From the NCBI GenBank assembly GCA_009840695.1, contig VXNG01000128.1, positions 1-13,420 on the forward strand: a stretch of DNA of 13,420 bases, in the 5' to 3' direction. How positions within the stretch are numbered: the first letter of the stretch is position 1; every line of letters starts with the position of its first letter. Below the pieces are notes generated by a model. It saw nothing but the letters and a program-made list of their open reading frames with translations. It did no database searches and had not been told where the DNA came from. This stretch comes from Acidimicrobiaceae bacterium (GTDB lineage Bacteria; Actinomycetota; Acidimicrobiia; Acidimicrobiales; Aldehydirespiratoraceae). Position numbers and translations under genes: made by a program. This document shows, in pieces, positions 1-7,308 of the stretch.

Positions 1-7
1 CGGCAAC

Positions 8-36
8 TTGGCAGGTCGAAACGTCTGAACTATTCT
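8..36 (+). promoter_or_regulatory. Sigma70-like promoter of the transporter operon
   Basis: TTGGCA (8-13) matches the TTGACA consensus at five of six positions. It is followed after exactly 17 nt by TATTCT (31-36), which fits TANNNT and matches TATAAT at four positions. Transcription would begin near position 43, leaving about 40 nt of leader that carries a strong Shine-Dalgarno run, GGGAGGA (72-78), before the ATG at 82. No other promoter of this quality is visible upstream of the genes that follow, so it may drive the whole + strand block to 7779. The assignment is by motif only. Confidence 0.55.
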
Positions 37-81
37 CCGGGTGGCTCTGCCTGGGGGAATGGGAGGGCCAAGGGAGGAATA

Positions 82-1593
82 ATGCGCTGGATTACGAAGG
101 GGCGCGTGTTCATCGCACTCCTACTGGTGTTTGCGATGGTGGCAGCCGCCTGCGGCGACGACGAGCCGGACACGTCGGCAGCGGACGCCGAGGTGGCGGC
201 AGCCCAGGCTGCAGCCGAACAGGCGCGGGCCGATGCAGCCGCGGCAGCCGAGGCAGCCGCAGCCGAAGCCCAAGCCGAGGTGGACGCGGCCCAAGCCGCA
301 GCCGACGCAGCCGCAGCCGAGGCGAGCGCAGCCGAAGCCGAGGCAGCCGCAGCCGAGGCTGCGCTGGCCGAAGCTGAGGCGGCCGCGGCCGAGGCGAGCG
401 CAGAGCAGCAGGCTGAGGCCCAGGCGGCGCTGGAGGCCGCCCAGGCTGCAGCCGAGGAGGCCCAAGCCGCGGTTGAGGCGGCGCAGGCCGAGGCGGCCGA
501 GGCGCAGGACGCGCTGGCGGCAGAACTCGCCAAGGAGCCCGAGCGGCCCTTCGTGGAGGTCATGAACGAACGTCTCCAGGCTTCCGGTGAAGAGCCTGTG
601 GTCAAATGGGTCGCAGGCGGCGGTCTGTCCAAGAACGCCCATCTAGTCAGCTGCCTCAGGCCGTTCGCCAGGGACACGGGCGCCGAGATCGTCTACATCG
701 AGGGCAGAGTCGGACTGGGGTTCATCAAGGCCGAAGTCGAGGCATCCGGAGACCCGACGTTCGACACCATCAAGATCAACGAGGACGAGGTCGATGCCGC
801 CATCGAAGAGGGATGGATCCAGCCGCTCGACTGGAGCGTGATCGACGCCGACCAGCTCACGCCCTCGCAGCATCCGACGGACTACGCCATCGCGCACACC
901 ACCTTCGGCTCTGCGGTGTTCTACAACACCGACAAGTGGCCCGACGACGGCCCGACGCCCGAGACGTGGGCCGACTTCTGGGACACCGAGACGTTCCCCG
1001 GGCCGCGGGGAGTCGACGGCAACGGTTGGGGAATGCCGTTCCGGGGCCTGGCTGAGGCCGCGGCGGTGGCCGCCGGCGCAGACCCGACCGACCTGTACCC
1101 CCTCGACATCGATGCCTCCCTAGCCAAGATGGACGAGCTCGCGCCCGATATCTCCGTGTTCTTCACCAGCGGTGCCCAGGTAACCCAGCTGATGCTGGCC
1201 GAAGAGGTCGACCTGATCCACGGCTGGACCGGCCGGGCCTGGGACGCCATCCAGCAGGGCGCGCCGTACAAGATCATGCCCCAGACGCACGTCATCGAGA
1301 CGGTGGGCACGCCGATGGTCGTCCTAACCGGGGCGCAGTCGCCCACCTACGCGTCGGCTGCGATCGGCTATTGCGGAGGCGCTGAGGGGCAGGCCTCGTA
1401 CACCAATCACGCCATCTACGCACCATCGAACGTCCTGTCCGTCGATTTGGTGGATCCTGCGTTGAGCAGGGAAGGCTGGCTGGGCACCGACCCCCGCTTC
1501 GCCGACACCACCATCATCATCGATTCCGACTTCTACAAGGCAGATCGGGACGCCCACATGGCGCGCTGGAACGAGTGGCGCACCGCCCAGTAG
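82..1593 (+). CDS. ABC transporter substrate-binding lipoprotein (PotD/polyamine-type) with a long Ala-rich helical tether
   Basis: This is the extracytoplasmic ligand-binding component of the importer encoded by the next three genes. The 503-residue product starts with a lipoprotein signal peptide: basic residues (R2, K6, R8), a hydrophobic core, and AAAC with Cys24 as the predicted lipidation site. Residues 33-150 form an Ala/Glu/Gln-rich stretch without Pro or Gly, predicted to be one long helix or coiled coil. Residues from about 153 to the end (about 350 aa) match the usual size and style of a PotD-like periplasmic-binding fold, with motifs such as SAVFYNTDKW, TPETWADFWD and GWTGRAWDAIQQG. 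Cys191 and Cys431 lie in this domain. The ATG is supported by GGGAGGA six to ten bases upstream. The family includes binders of polyamines, other amines, phosphonates and carboxylates, so homology does not fix the ligand, and the downstream acyl-CoA genes argue for an organic acid. The tether is the odd feature: ordinary PotD proteins lack it. Confidence 0.9.
   Translation: MRWITKGRVFIALLLVFAMVAAACGDDEPDTSAADAEVAAAQAAAEQARADAAAAAEAAAAEAQAEVDAAQAAADAAAAEASAAEAEAAAAEAALAEAEAAAAEASAEQQAEAQAALEAAQAAAEEAQAAVEAAQAEAAEAQDALAAELAKEPERPFVEVMNERLQASGEEPVVKWVAGGGLSKNAHLVSCLRPFARDTGAEIVYIEGRVGLGFIKAEVEASGDPTFDTIKINEDEVDAAIEEGWIQPLDWSVIDADQLTPSQHPTDYAIAHTTFGSAVFYNTDKWPDDGPTPETWADFWDTETFPGPRGVDGNGWGMPFRGLAEAAAVAAGADPTDLYPLDIDASLAKMDELAPDISVFFTSGAQVTQLMLAEEVDLIHGWTGRAWDAIQQGAPYKIMPQTHVIETVGTPMVVLTGAQSPTYASAAIGYCGGAEGQASYTNHAIYAPSNVLSVDLVDPALSREGWLGTDPRFADTTIIIDSDFYKADRDAHMARWNEWRTAQ
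178..531 (+). repeat. Low-complexity GCC/GCA/GAG repeat region encoding an Ala-rich helix
   Basis: This region encodes residues 33-150 of the binding protein. It is built from irregular repeats of Ala codons (mainly GCC, GCA, GCG) broken by Glu, Gln and Asp codons. By my count about 71 of 118 residues are Ala, most of the rest are Glu, Gln or Asp, and only one is basic (Arg49). The repeat units vary in length and codon choice, so this is a diverged low-complexity tract, not a perfect tandem array. The composition keeps long reading frames open in other frames and on the other strand; those frames are artefacts. Confidence 0.85.
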
Positions 1594-1625
1594 GTGATCG
1601 AAGCAACGTCGAGCATCTTGCAACA

Positions 1626-1668
1626 TGACAGGAGGGGGCGTGCGGCCCGGCCGCACGCCCCCCTGTCA
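1626..1668 (+). terminator. Strong intercistronic hairpin between the binding-protein and ATPase genes
   Basis: GGGGGCGTGCGGC (1634-1646) and GCCGCACGCCCCC (1650-1662) form a perfect 13-bp GC-rich stem closed by a CCG loop. Beyond a small bulge at 1631-1633, TGACA (1626-1630) pairs with TGTCA (1664-1668), extending the structure. No U-tract follows, and the ATPase Shine-Dalgarno GGAGG (1671-1675) begins just downstream. Such hairpins often cause partial termination or stabilise the upstream mRNA, so that the binding protein is made in excess over the ATPase and permeases. The structure is seen directly; the role is inferred. Confidence 0.65.
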
Positions 1669-1682
1669 CCGGAGGGCGGCGA

Positions 1683-2876
1683 ATGACTGTGGACGAGACC
1701 ACATCGTCGCAGCAGCCGGAGCCGACGACCGCCGAGCCTGCGGCCGGCCGGGGCCAGGACGTCGTCTTCCGCAACGTCACCAAGCGCTTCGGCGACGAGG
1801 TTGTGGCCGTGGACGCCATGTCGCTCGACATCGCTCCCGGGGAGTTCTTCACCCTCCTGGGTCCCAGCGGGTCCGGTAAGTCGACACTCCTCAACCTGGT
1901 CCTCGGCGCGCTGCAGCCCGACGAGGGCGAGATCCTCGTCGGTGGCCGGCCCATCGTCTCGGTGCCGATGCACAGGCGCAACATCGGCATGGTCTTCCAG
2001 AACTACGCCTTGTTCCCCCACATGACCGTGTTCAAGAACATCGCCTTTCCGCTGAGCATGCGCAAGATGGGTAAGGATGAGATCTCCAAGCGGGTCACGG
2101 AAGTCCTGGAGCTGGTGCAGCTGCCCGGATTCGAGGAGCGCTACCCCAGCCAGGTCAGCGGCGGCCAGCAGCAGCGGATCGCCACCGCCCGGGCGATAGC
2201 AGCCAAGCCGCCGCTCATCCTGATGGACGAGCCCCTCGGGGCGCTGGACGTCAAGCTGCGCATCGAGATGCAGGAGCAGCTGCGGCTGCTGCACCGCAGC
2301 CTGGGAGTCACCGTCATCTACGTCACCCACGACCAGGACGAGGCCATGACGCTGTCGGACCGGATTGCGGTGATGCGCGACGGGCGTATCGAGCAAGTGG
2401 GAACGCCCCGGGAGGTCTACGAGCAGCCGGCCAACACCTGGGTCGCGTCGTTCCTGGGCGACGCCAACCTCATCGATTGCCGGATGGTGCGGCAGTCACC
2501 GGACAGCACCGTGCTGTCCACCCGGGGCGAGCCCCACATAACGCTGCTGGCCCTACCCGACTCGGAAGACCCGGCCGAGGGCACGGATACGGCCGGCCCC
2601 GACGAGCGCGTCTTCCTGATGGTCCGCCCGCAGCGGATCGATCTGGTGTCCGAGAGGGACTCGCCCGACGGAGACGGCGACAATCACAATCGACTTCCCG
2701 CGACGGTGGAAGCGGCCTACTTCTCGGGAACGGAGCTGCGCTACCTCATCACCACCGACCAGGGCGAGTCGCTGCACGCCATCTCGTCGATCGAGGAGGA
2801 GCGCGAGGAGTTCGGCACAGGCGACCGGGTGATCGCCCGGTGGCCCGTCGAGTTCGGCCGGCTGCTGTCGAGCTGA
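1683..2876 (+). CDS. ABC transporter ATP-binding protein (PotA/CUT2-like, with C-terminal TOBE domain)
   Basis: This cytoplasmic ATPase powers the importer. The 397-residue product has every nucleotide-binding motif: Walker [10 protein letters not shown] (60-68), Q-loop Gln106 in [13 protein letters not shown], signature VSGGQQQ (158-164), Walker B LILMDEP with Asp182 and Glu183, D-loop GALD, and switch His216 in VTHDQDEA. The helical-domain contact is the usual LFPHMTV type for spermidine/putrescine and related importers. From about residue 240 the protein carries a TOBE-type regulatory domain (VRPQRIDL, then [10 protein letters not shown]). The insert around 260-300 is Asp/Glu-rich and looks lineage-specific. 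GGAGG seven bases before the ATG supports the start. The first 22 residues are a disordered-looking Gln/Glu/Thr/Pro tail. Only 5 nt separate the gene from the first permease. It should be a complete, active ATPase; transported substrate unknown. Confidence 0.93.
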   Translation: MTVDETTSSQQPEPTTAEPAAGRGQDVVFRNVTKRFGDEVVAVDAMSLDIAPGEFFTLLGPSGSGKSTLLNLVLGALQPDEGEILVGGRPIVSVPMHRRNIGMVFQNYALFPHMTVFKNIAFPLSMRKMGKDEISKRVTEVLELVQLPGFEERYPSQVSGGQQQRIATARAIAAKPPLILMDEPLGALDVKLRIEMQEQLRLLHRSLGVTVIYVTHDQDEAMTLSDRIAVMRDGRIEQVGTPREVYEQPANTWVASFLGDANLIDCRMVRQSPDSTVLSTRGEPHITLLALPDSEDPAEGTDTAGPDERVFLMVRPQRIDLVSERDSPDGDGDNHNRLPATVEAAYFSGTELRYLITTDQGESLHAISSIEEEREEFGTGDRVIARWPVEFGRLLSS

Positions 2877-2881
2877 TCGGC

Positions 2882-3784
2882 GTGCAAGCCACCGCGGTCG
2901 CCGCCCCGCCCGCACCCCGCCTCACCGGTGCGCTGCGGTCGCTGACATCGAGGTACGCGATCCTGGCGTGGACCGGTGCAGCGTGGCTCCTGTTGTGGTT
3001 CGTGGTTCCGGTCGTGTGGATGATCTGGGAACTCATCGGCAACCAGGAGTTCCAGGACACGCTCTCGTTCACCGGAGCCGAGCGGACCGTGAACCTCAGG
3101 GCGTTGCGCAACACCTTCGAGACGTCGGCGATCACCACGCTCCTGTGCCTGGTCGGCGGCTACATCGTCGCCTACTTCCTGGTGAACGTCGGCCCCAGAG
3201 TCCGCATCATCCTCATGGCTCTGGTGCTGATCCCCTACTGGGTCAGCATCATCATCCGCACCTACGGCCTCATAGTGGCGCTGGGACGCAAGGGGATCGT
3301 CAACGAGGCCCTGATCGACCTGGGGCTGATCTCAGAGCCTCTCCGGATGGTCTTCACCACCAACGCCATGTACCTGGGCCTGGTACAGATCCTCCTGCCC
3401 TACGTGGTGCTGACCGTCTACACCTCGCTGGAGGCCATCGACAAGAACTTGTTCACCGCGGCCCGCAGCCTCGGCGCAGGTGGCTGGGGCGTCTTCCGCC
3501 GGGTGACCCTGCCGCTGAGCCTTCCCGGCGTCTACGCCGGCGGGATCATCGTGTTCATCATCACTCTCGGCGCGTACGTGACCCCGGCTCTGATCGGAGG
3601 CCCAGGCGACATCATGATCGCCCAGCTCGTGTGGATCAACGTGACCGAGTTCGGTGCCTTCGGCACCGCCATCGTTCTCATCCTGCCGCTGATCGTGATC
3701 ACGATGGTCCTCTTTGTGGTGTTCAACCGGTTCGTCGGAGTCGACAAGATGCTGGGCGCAGGCGGCGCCCGGGGGCAGAGGTAG
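2882..3784 (+). CDS. ABC transporter permease, PotB-type inner-membrane subunit
   Basis: This is one of the two membrane subunits of the importer. From the GTG at 2882 the product is about 300 residues, the normal size for PotB-like permeases. An Ala/Pro-rich cytoplasmic start is followed by about six hydrophobic segments, beginning with WLLLWFVVPVVWMIW. The ATPase-coupling EAA loop is clear: EAIDKNLFTAARSLGAGGWG followed by FRRVTLPLSLPG. The frame stays open far upstream, inside the ATPase gene, but that sequence has no membrane or family character. GTG 2882 lies 5 nt after the ATPase stop, which fits translational coupling, although no strong Shine-Dalgarno is visible. The stop is followed 5 nt later by the second permease. 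The family assignment is firm; the exact start is moderately certain. Confidence 0.88.
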   Translation: MQATAVAAPPAPRLTGALRSLTSRYAILAWTGAAWLLLWFVVPVVWMIWELIGNQEFQDTLSFTGAERTVNLRALRNTFETSAITTLLCLVGGYIVAYFLVNVGPRVRIILMALVLIPYWVSIIIRTYGLIVALGRKGIVNEALIDLGLISEPLRMVFTTNAMYLGLVQILLPYVVLTVYTSLEAIDKNLFTAARSLGAGGWGVFRRVTLPLSLPGVYAGGIIVFIITLGAYVTPALIGGPGDIMIAQLVWINVTEFGAFGTAIVLILPLIVITMVLFVVFNRFVGVDKMLGAGGARGQR

Positions 3785-3789
3785 CCGCT

Positions 3790-4563
3790 ATGGGCCAGAA
3801 ACTGCTGCTCGGCATCCTCGCCACCGTGATACTGCTGTTCATCGCGTCGCCGATATTCGTGGTGCTGCCCCTCTCCTTCAGCGACGCCACCGGGATCCAG
3901 TTCCCGCCGGAGGCCTACAGCCTGCGCCGGTTCAGGGAGTTCTTCGGTGCCGAGGACTGGCTCAACGCGCTGTGGACCAGCGCGAAGGTGTCGTTCTTCG
4001 CGGTGCTGGTGGCCACACCGCTGGGCACCGGGATGGCTCTCGGCCTGGTCCGGGGCAAGTTCCCAGGTAAGAACTTCCTGAACTCATTCGTGATCCTGCC
4101 GCTGGTGTTCCCGACCCTGATCTACGGGCTCTCCCTGTTCTTCCTGTACCGGCGGTTCGGGATATACGACACAGAACTGGGTCTGGTCCTGGCCTACATA
4201 GTGGTGGGCCTGCCGTTCATAGTCCTGATCACCGCGGCCAGGTTCCGTTCCTTCGACGAGTCGCTGGAGCTGACCGCGATGTCGCTGGGCGCCAACTGGT
4301 GGAAGGCGTTCTTCCTGGTGACCCTGCCGCTGACCTGGAGCGGGATCGCCGCGGCTGCGATCATCGCTTTCATCATCGTGTTCGACGAGTTGATCATCGC
4401 CCTGTTCATCTCCAGGATCCAGGAGGTGACGCTGCCGGTGAAGATGTTCAACTCGTTGGAGTTGGAGGTGGATCCGCTGCTCGCGGTGATCGCCAGCTTC
4501 CTGATCATCAATTCGCTGATCCTGGCCGGGCTGGCCGCGCTGCTCACCAGGGTCCGGCACTAG
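3790..4563 (+). CDS. ABC transporter permease, PotC-type inner-membrane subunit
   Basis: This is the second membrane subunit of the importer, pairing with the product of the preceding gene. The ATG at 3790 gives 257 residues, as expected for PotC-like proteins. The N-terminus MGQKLLLGILATVILLFIAS is a first membrane segment, and about six segments follow in total. The EAA coupling loop reads DESLELTAMSLGANWWKAFF followed by LVTLPLTWSG, with the usual Gly at the turn. AGAGG just before the upstream stop (3776-3781) can serve as ribosome binding site, and the 5-nt gap indicates coupling to the first permease. An upstream extension of the frame overlaps the first permease and has no family similarity. 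The residue pattern does not reveal the transported substrate. Confidence 0.9.
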   Translation: MGQKLLLGILATVILLFIASPIFVVLPLSFSDATGIQFPPEAYSLRRFREFFGAEDWLNALWTSAKVSFFAVLVATPLGTGMALGLVRGKFPGKNFLNSFVILPLVFPTLIYGLSLFFLYRRFGIYDTELGLVLAYIVVGLPFIVLITAARFRSFDESLELTAMSLGANWWKAFFLVTLPLTWSGIAAAAIIAFIIVFDELIIALFISRIQEVTLPVKMFNSLELEVDPLLAVIASFLIINSLILAGLAALLTRVRH

Positions 4564-4593
4564 GGGCCGGGCGGCGATGGGTAACAGGCACCG

Positions 4594-6789
4594 ATGGACC
4601 TCCACCGGCTGCTGAACCCCGCCCGGGTGGGCGTCATCGGTGCATCCGAGCACGGTCCGGGCGGATCGGTGGTGAGGGCCCTGCTCGGCTCGGGCTATCC
4701 CGGCGAGATCGTCGCTGTGAACCCGAAGTACTCGGACGTCTTCGGCGTGCCCTGCGTGGAGTCGATCGAGGCAGCCGGACCCGTCGACTGCGTGTTCGTG
4801 ATGATCGCCAGACACAGGACGCCGGGAGTGCTCAACGAATGCGGCCGGGCCGGGGTGGGCGCCGCGGTCGTGTTCGCCGGCGGTTTCGGCGAGTCGAGCA
4901 ACGACGGCCGCCAGCTCGAAGCGGAGCTCGCGGCGGCCGCCCGACAGTCCGGCATCGCCCTGCTGGGACCCAACTCGATGGGCGTCGTCAACGCAGCGGT
5001 GCCGATGGGCCTGTGGGTCGGGGCGGAGTACATCCCGCCCGGGCTGAGCGGAGCAGCTCTGGTGGGCCAGAGCGGCGGCATGATCGATGCGGTCCGCACG
5101 CTCGGCAAGCCCACCGGGCCGCAGCTCTTCATCGACACCGGGAACGAGGCCATCCTCACCACAGCCGACTTCGTCGATTTCCTGGTCGACGATCCGGCCG
5201 TGTCGGCCATCGGGCTGATCGTGGAGGCCGTCGCCGACGTCGACCGGATGGCCGCCGCCCTCCGCAAGGCGCAGCACCGGCAGAAGCCGGTGGTAGGTCT
5301 ACAGGTGGGACGCTCAGAACGGGGATCGGCGGCCATCTTCGGCCATACCGGGGCGCTGGTCTCCGACGCCGATGCGCTGCGAGCGTTCCTCGCCAGCCAC
5401 GGGGTGCTGGACGTGCGCGACATCGACGAGCTGACCGAGACCCTGTCGCTGCTGGTGTCCGGCATCGAGACAAGGGGCCGCGGCGTCGTGCTCGTGGGGA
5501 CGTCGGGCGGCAAGACCGCGCACTACGCCGACCTGTGCGAGGAGTCCGGTCTTGAGCTGGCCGAGATCAGCCCGCAGACTTGCCGGGAACTGGCCGAGAT
5601 CTTCGACACGGACTACACGGGAGCGAACCCCATCGACATGGGCCTGGGACCCGAGGGTGTGGACGCCGACAAGACGAGACGCGTCCTGGAGACCCTGGTC
5701 GCCGACGAGACCGTGGGCCTCGTCGGGGTGTGCGGCGACCTGCCCGTGGACCCGGACCGCTTCGTCGGAGCGGCAAACTATGTGGACCGGGCGATGAGGG
5801 CGGCCGAGGCCGTCGCGGACGCGGGGACGTCGGTGGTGTTCATCGACACCCGCCCAGCCCGCAGCGCAAGCCAGGGCCGGTCATGGCGCGTCCCCGTGCT
5901 GGAGGGATCGGCCACCAGCGTCAAGGCCATCCGACACCTGCTGGACTTCGAGAAGGCCTGCCGGGCGCAAACTGTGATCGGTCCGACTCCGGCGGTGGCA
6001 GCCGCGGAGGCCGGTGGAGATGGGCTGCCGGCCGGACTCGATCTTGAGCTCCTGTGCCAGCAGACCTGGGACGGGGGCGCCGACGGCGTGCGCCTGATGA
6101 GGTCGGACGCGGTGTCGGACCTGCTGCGCCGCTACGGCGTCGACGAGGTCCCCGGGGCCACGGTCCAGCTCTCGGACACCGCGCCCGGCGGCGACGGACT
6201 GGGGCCGGCGGTGGCCGCCGCCAATGAGGTCGGCTATCCGCTGGCGGCCAAGCTCCACTGCCCCGTCCACGTCCACAAGAGCCGCGCCGGGCTCTTGAAG
6301 CTCGACATTCGGTCGACGCCGGACCTCCTGTCCGCAGCCGACCAGATGCGCCGGGCCCACTTGTCGATCTGTTCGGATCCCCATCCCCAGGTGCTTCATC
6401 TGCAGTCCATGGTCGACGTGGGCCTCGAGGTGATCGCCGGGGTCAAGGTCGATCCGCAGTTCGGTCCGGTACTCGCTGTCGGCATCGGCGGGGTCGCCGT
6501 CGAGGCTCTTCAGCAGGTCAGCCGAGCGCTGCTCCCGCTTACGGCCGGTCAGGTGGCGGCCCTGGTGGAGTCGAGCCCGGTGGGGCGAGTCCTGGCGACG
6601 ATGCCGCAGGCGGATCACGAGGCGCTGCACAGGAACCTGCTGGCCGTATCGGCGCTCGCTTGGGACCTGCGATCCGTGCTGGCGGAGGCCGACTTCAACC
6701 CGATCACCGTTCTCGCCGACGGGCGGGGCGCGTGGTGCGTGGACGTTCGAGTGTTCATCGCGGCGCCCGGAGGTGCTCAATGTCCGTGA
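4594..6789 (+). CDS. NDP-forming acyl-CoA synthetase (acetate-CoA ligase, ADP-forming type; fused alpha and beta parts)
   Basis: This enzyme is predicted to convert a carboxylic acid, CoA and ATP into acyl-CoA, ADP and phosphate through a phosphohistidine. The 731 residues show the fused order of this family. A CoA-binding Rossmann domain comes first (RVGVIGAS near 11-18), then succinyl-CoA-ligase-like domains with GPNSMG (125-130) and VGQSGG. FGHTGAL holds His251, the expected phosphorylated histidine. A C-terminal ATP-grasp domain runs from about residue 500, with HVHKS (His561), GLEVIAGVKVDPQFGPVL (Glu612) and a terminal EADFNPITV. The common HKSD appears here as HKSR (Arg564). The gene starts 30 nt after the permease and overlaps the next gene by 10 nt. 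Its position inside the transporter operon suggests it activates the imported compound. The ribosome binding site is weak (AGG at 4587-4589). Acyl specificity is unknown; the family includes acetate, aryl-acid and branched-acid enzymes and some protein acetyltransferases. Confidence 0.85.
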   Translation: MDLHRLLNPARVGVIGASEHGPGGSVVRALLGSGYPGEIVAVNPKYSDVFGVPCVESIEAAGPVDCVFVMIARHRTPGVLNECGRAGVGAAVVFAGGFGESSNDGRQLEAELAAAARQSGIALLGPNSMGVVNAAVPMGLWVGAEYIPPGLSGAALVGQSGGMIDAVRTLGKPTGPQLFIDTGNEAILTTADFVDFLVDDPAVSAIGLIVEAVADVDRMAAALRKAQHRQKPVVGLQVGRSERGSAAIFGHTGALVSDADALRAFLASHGVLDVRDIDELTETLSLLVSGIETRGRGVVLVGTSGGKTAHYADLCEESGLELAEISPQTCRELAEIFDTDYTGANPIDMGLGPEGVDADKTRRVLETLVADETVGLVGVCGDLPVDPDRFVGAANYVDRAMRAAEAVADAGTSVVFIDTRPARSASQGRSWRVPVLEGSATSVKAIRHLLDFEKACRAQTVIGPTPAVAAAEAGGDGLPAGLDLELLCQQTWDGGADGVRLMRSDAVSDLLRRYGVDEVPGATVQLSDTAPGGDGLGPAVAAANEVGYPLAAKLHCPVHVHKSRAGLLKLDIRSTPDLLSAADQMRRAHLSICSDPHPQVLHLQSMVDVGLEVIAGVKVDPQFGPVLAVGIGGVAVEALQQVSRALLPLTAGQVAALVESSPVGRVLATMPQADHEALHRNLLAVSALAWDLRSVLAEADFNPITVLADGRGAWCVDVRVFIAAPGGAQCP
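6769..6773 (+). promoter_or_regulatory. Ribosome binding site fixing the start of the FAS1-like dehydratase gene
   Basis: GGAGG lies inside the end of the acyl-CoA synthetase gene, six bases before the ATG at 6780. It favours that ATG over starts further upstream in the same open frame, which would lie wholly within the synthetase gene. Confidence 0.7.
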
Positions 6790-7283
6790 CCGCGCTGCGG
6801 GAGACGCTGGAGCGGGCCCGCTCGCTCATCGACCAGCGCTACACGCCCGGCGAGGGCAAGGGAATCTCCGAGATCACGGAGTTCTTCGCCAAGGACTGGT
6901 CCCGGGGCCTCGAGCAGTTCGCGGACCACTACCACGACCCCGAGGCTGCGTCGGCTCTCGGCCTGCGGACTCTCCGGGTGCCCCCGTCGTTCATCCAATT
7001 GGTGGCCAGGGGACCGAGCTATGACGTGATCGGCATTCCCGAGGAGCTGGTCACCCTCCACGGCGAGAGCGAGTACGAGTTCTTCGCTGATCTGGAGGTG
7101 GGCGACACGCTGACGGCCGAGGCGCGGATCGTCGACGTCACCGAGAAGCGCAGCGAGCGCCTCGGGGTGATGGGCGTCGTCGTCACGCTCAACGAGTACA
7201 GCAACCAGCACGGCACCGTCGTGGCCACCCACCGCTGGACAAGCCTCATGTACTCGGCGGCCGAGGCGATCAGCCGGCTGTAG
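6780..7283 (+). CDS. FAS1-like dehydratase / MaoC N-terminal-type hotdog protein, probably a non-catalytic subunit
   Basis: The 167-residue product resembles the MaoC_dehydrat_N (FAS1-like dehydratase) hotdog domain. VPPSF near residues 67-71 matches the family APPTF motif, ESEYEFFADLEVGDTL matches the typical EWEFFxPVRVGD block, and NQHGTVVATHRWTSLMY matches the closing strand. The long helix that normally supplies the Asp-x4-His catalytic pair is shortened to FADHYHDPEAA (47-57), so the standard dyad is missing. It is followed 25 nt later by a second hotdog gene that keeps the dyad. The pair therefore resembles two-subunit (R)-hydratases or dehydratases such as HadAB/HadBC and the ChsH1-ChsH2 MaoC dimers, in which only one partner is catalytic. 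The 10-nt overlap with the synthetase gene indicates coupled expression. Family call is good; the non-catalytic role is inferred. Confidence 0.78.
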   Translation: MSVTALRETLERARSLIDQRYTPGEGKGISEITEFFAKDWSRGLEQFADHYHDPEAASALGLRTLRVPPSFIQLVARGPSYDVIGIPEELVTLHGESEYEFFADLEVGDTLTAEARIVDVTEKRSERLGVMGVVVTLNEYSNQHGTVVATHRWTSLMYSAAEAISRL

Positions 7284-7308
7284 CTCCGAAGGGCGCAAGG
7301 AGAAAGCC

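Noticed and set aside
178..531. CRISPR array or variable-number tandem repeat
   Set aside because: There is no constant repeat-spacer pattern and no fixed repeat unit; the tract is a diverged low-complexity coding region.
30..677. Long - strand and alternative-frame open reading frames opposite the start of the binding-protein gene, rich in Ala/Ser, Arg/Pro or Gly/Leu
   Set aside because: They result from reading the GCC/GCA/GAG low-complexity tract in other frames. They have no sensible ribosome binding site or domain, and the + strand frame has a signal peptide, promoter and family match.
2477..2881. Upstream extension of the first permease frame
   Set aside because: It lies inside the ATPase gene, is Arg/Pro/Gly-rich with no membrane character, and would make the protein about 135 residues longer than the family norm.
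2968..3789. Upstream extension of the second permease frame
   Set aside because: It overlaps the first permease gene throughout and encodes an Arg/His/Pro-rich sequence without similarity to permeases; ATG 3790 gives the normal length.
82..4563. Calling the transporter a spermidine/putrescine importer (potABCD)
   Set aside because: The fold family is right, but the family covers many substrates and the operon context points to a carboxylate. No gene symbols were assigned for this reason.
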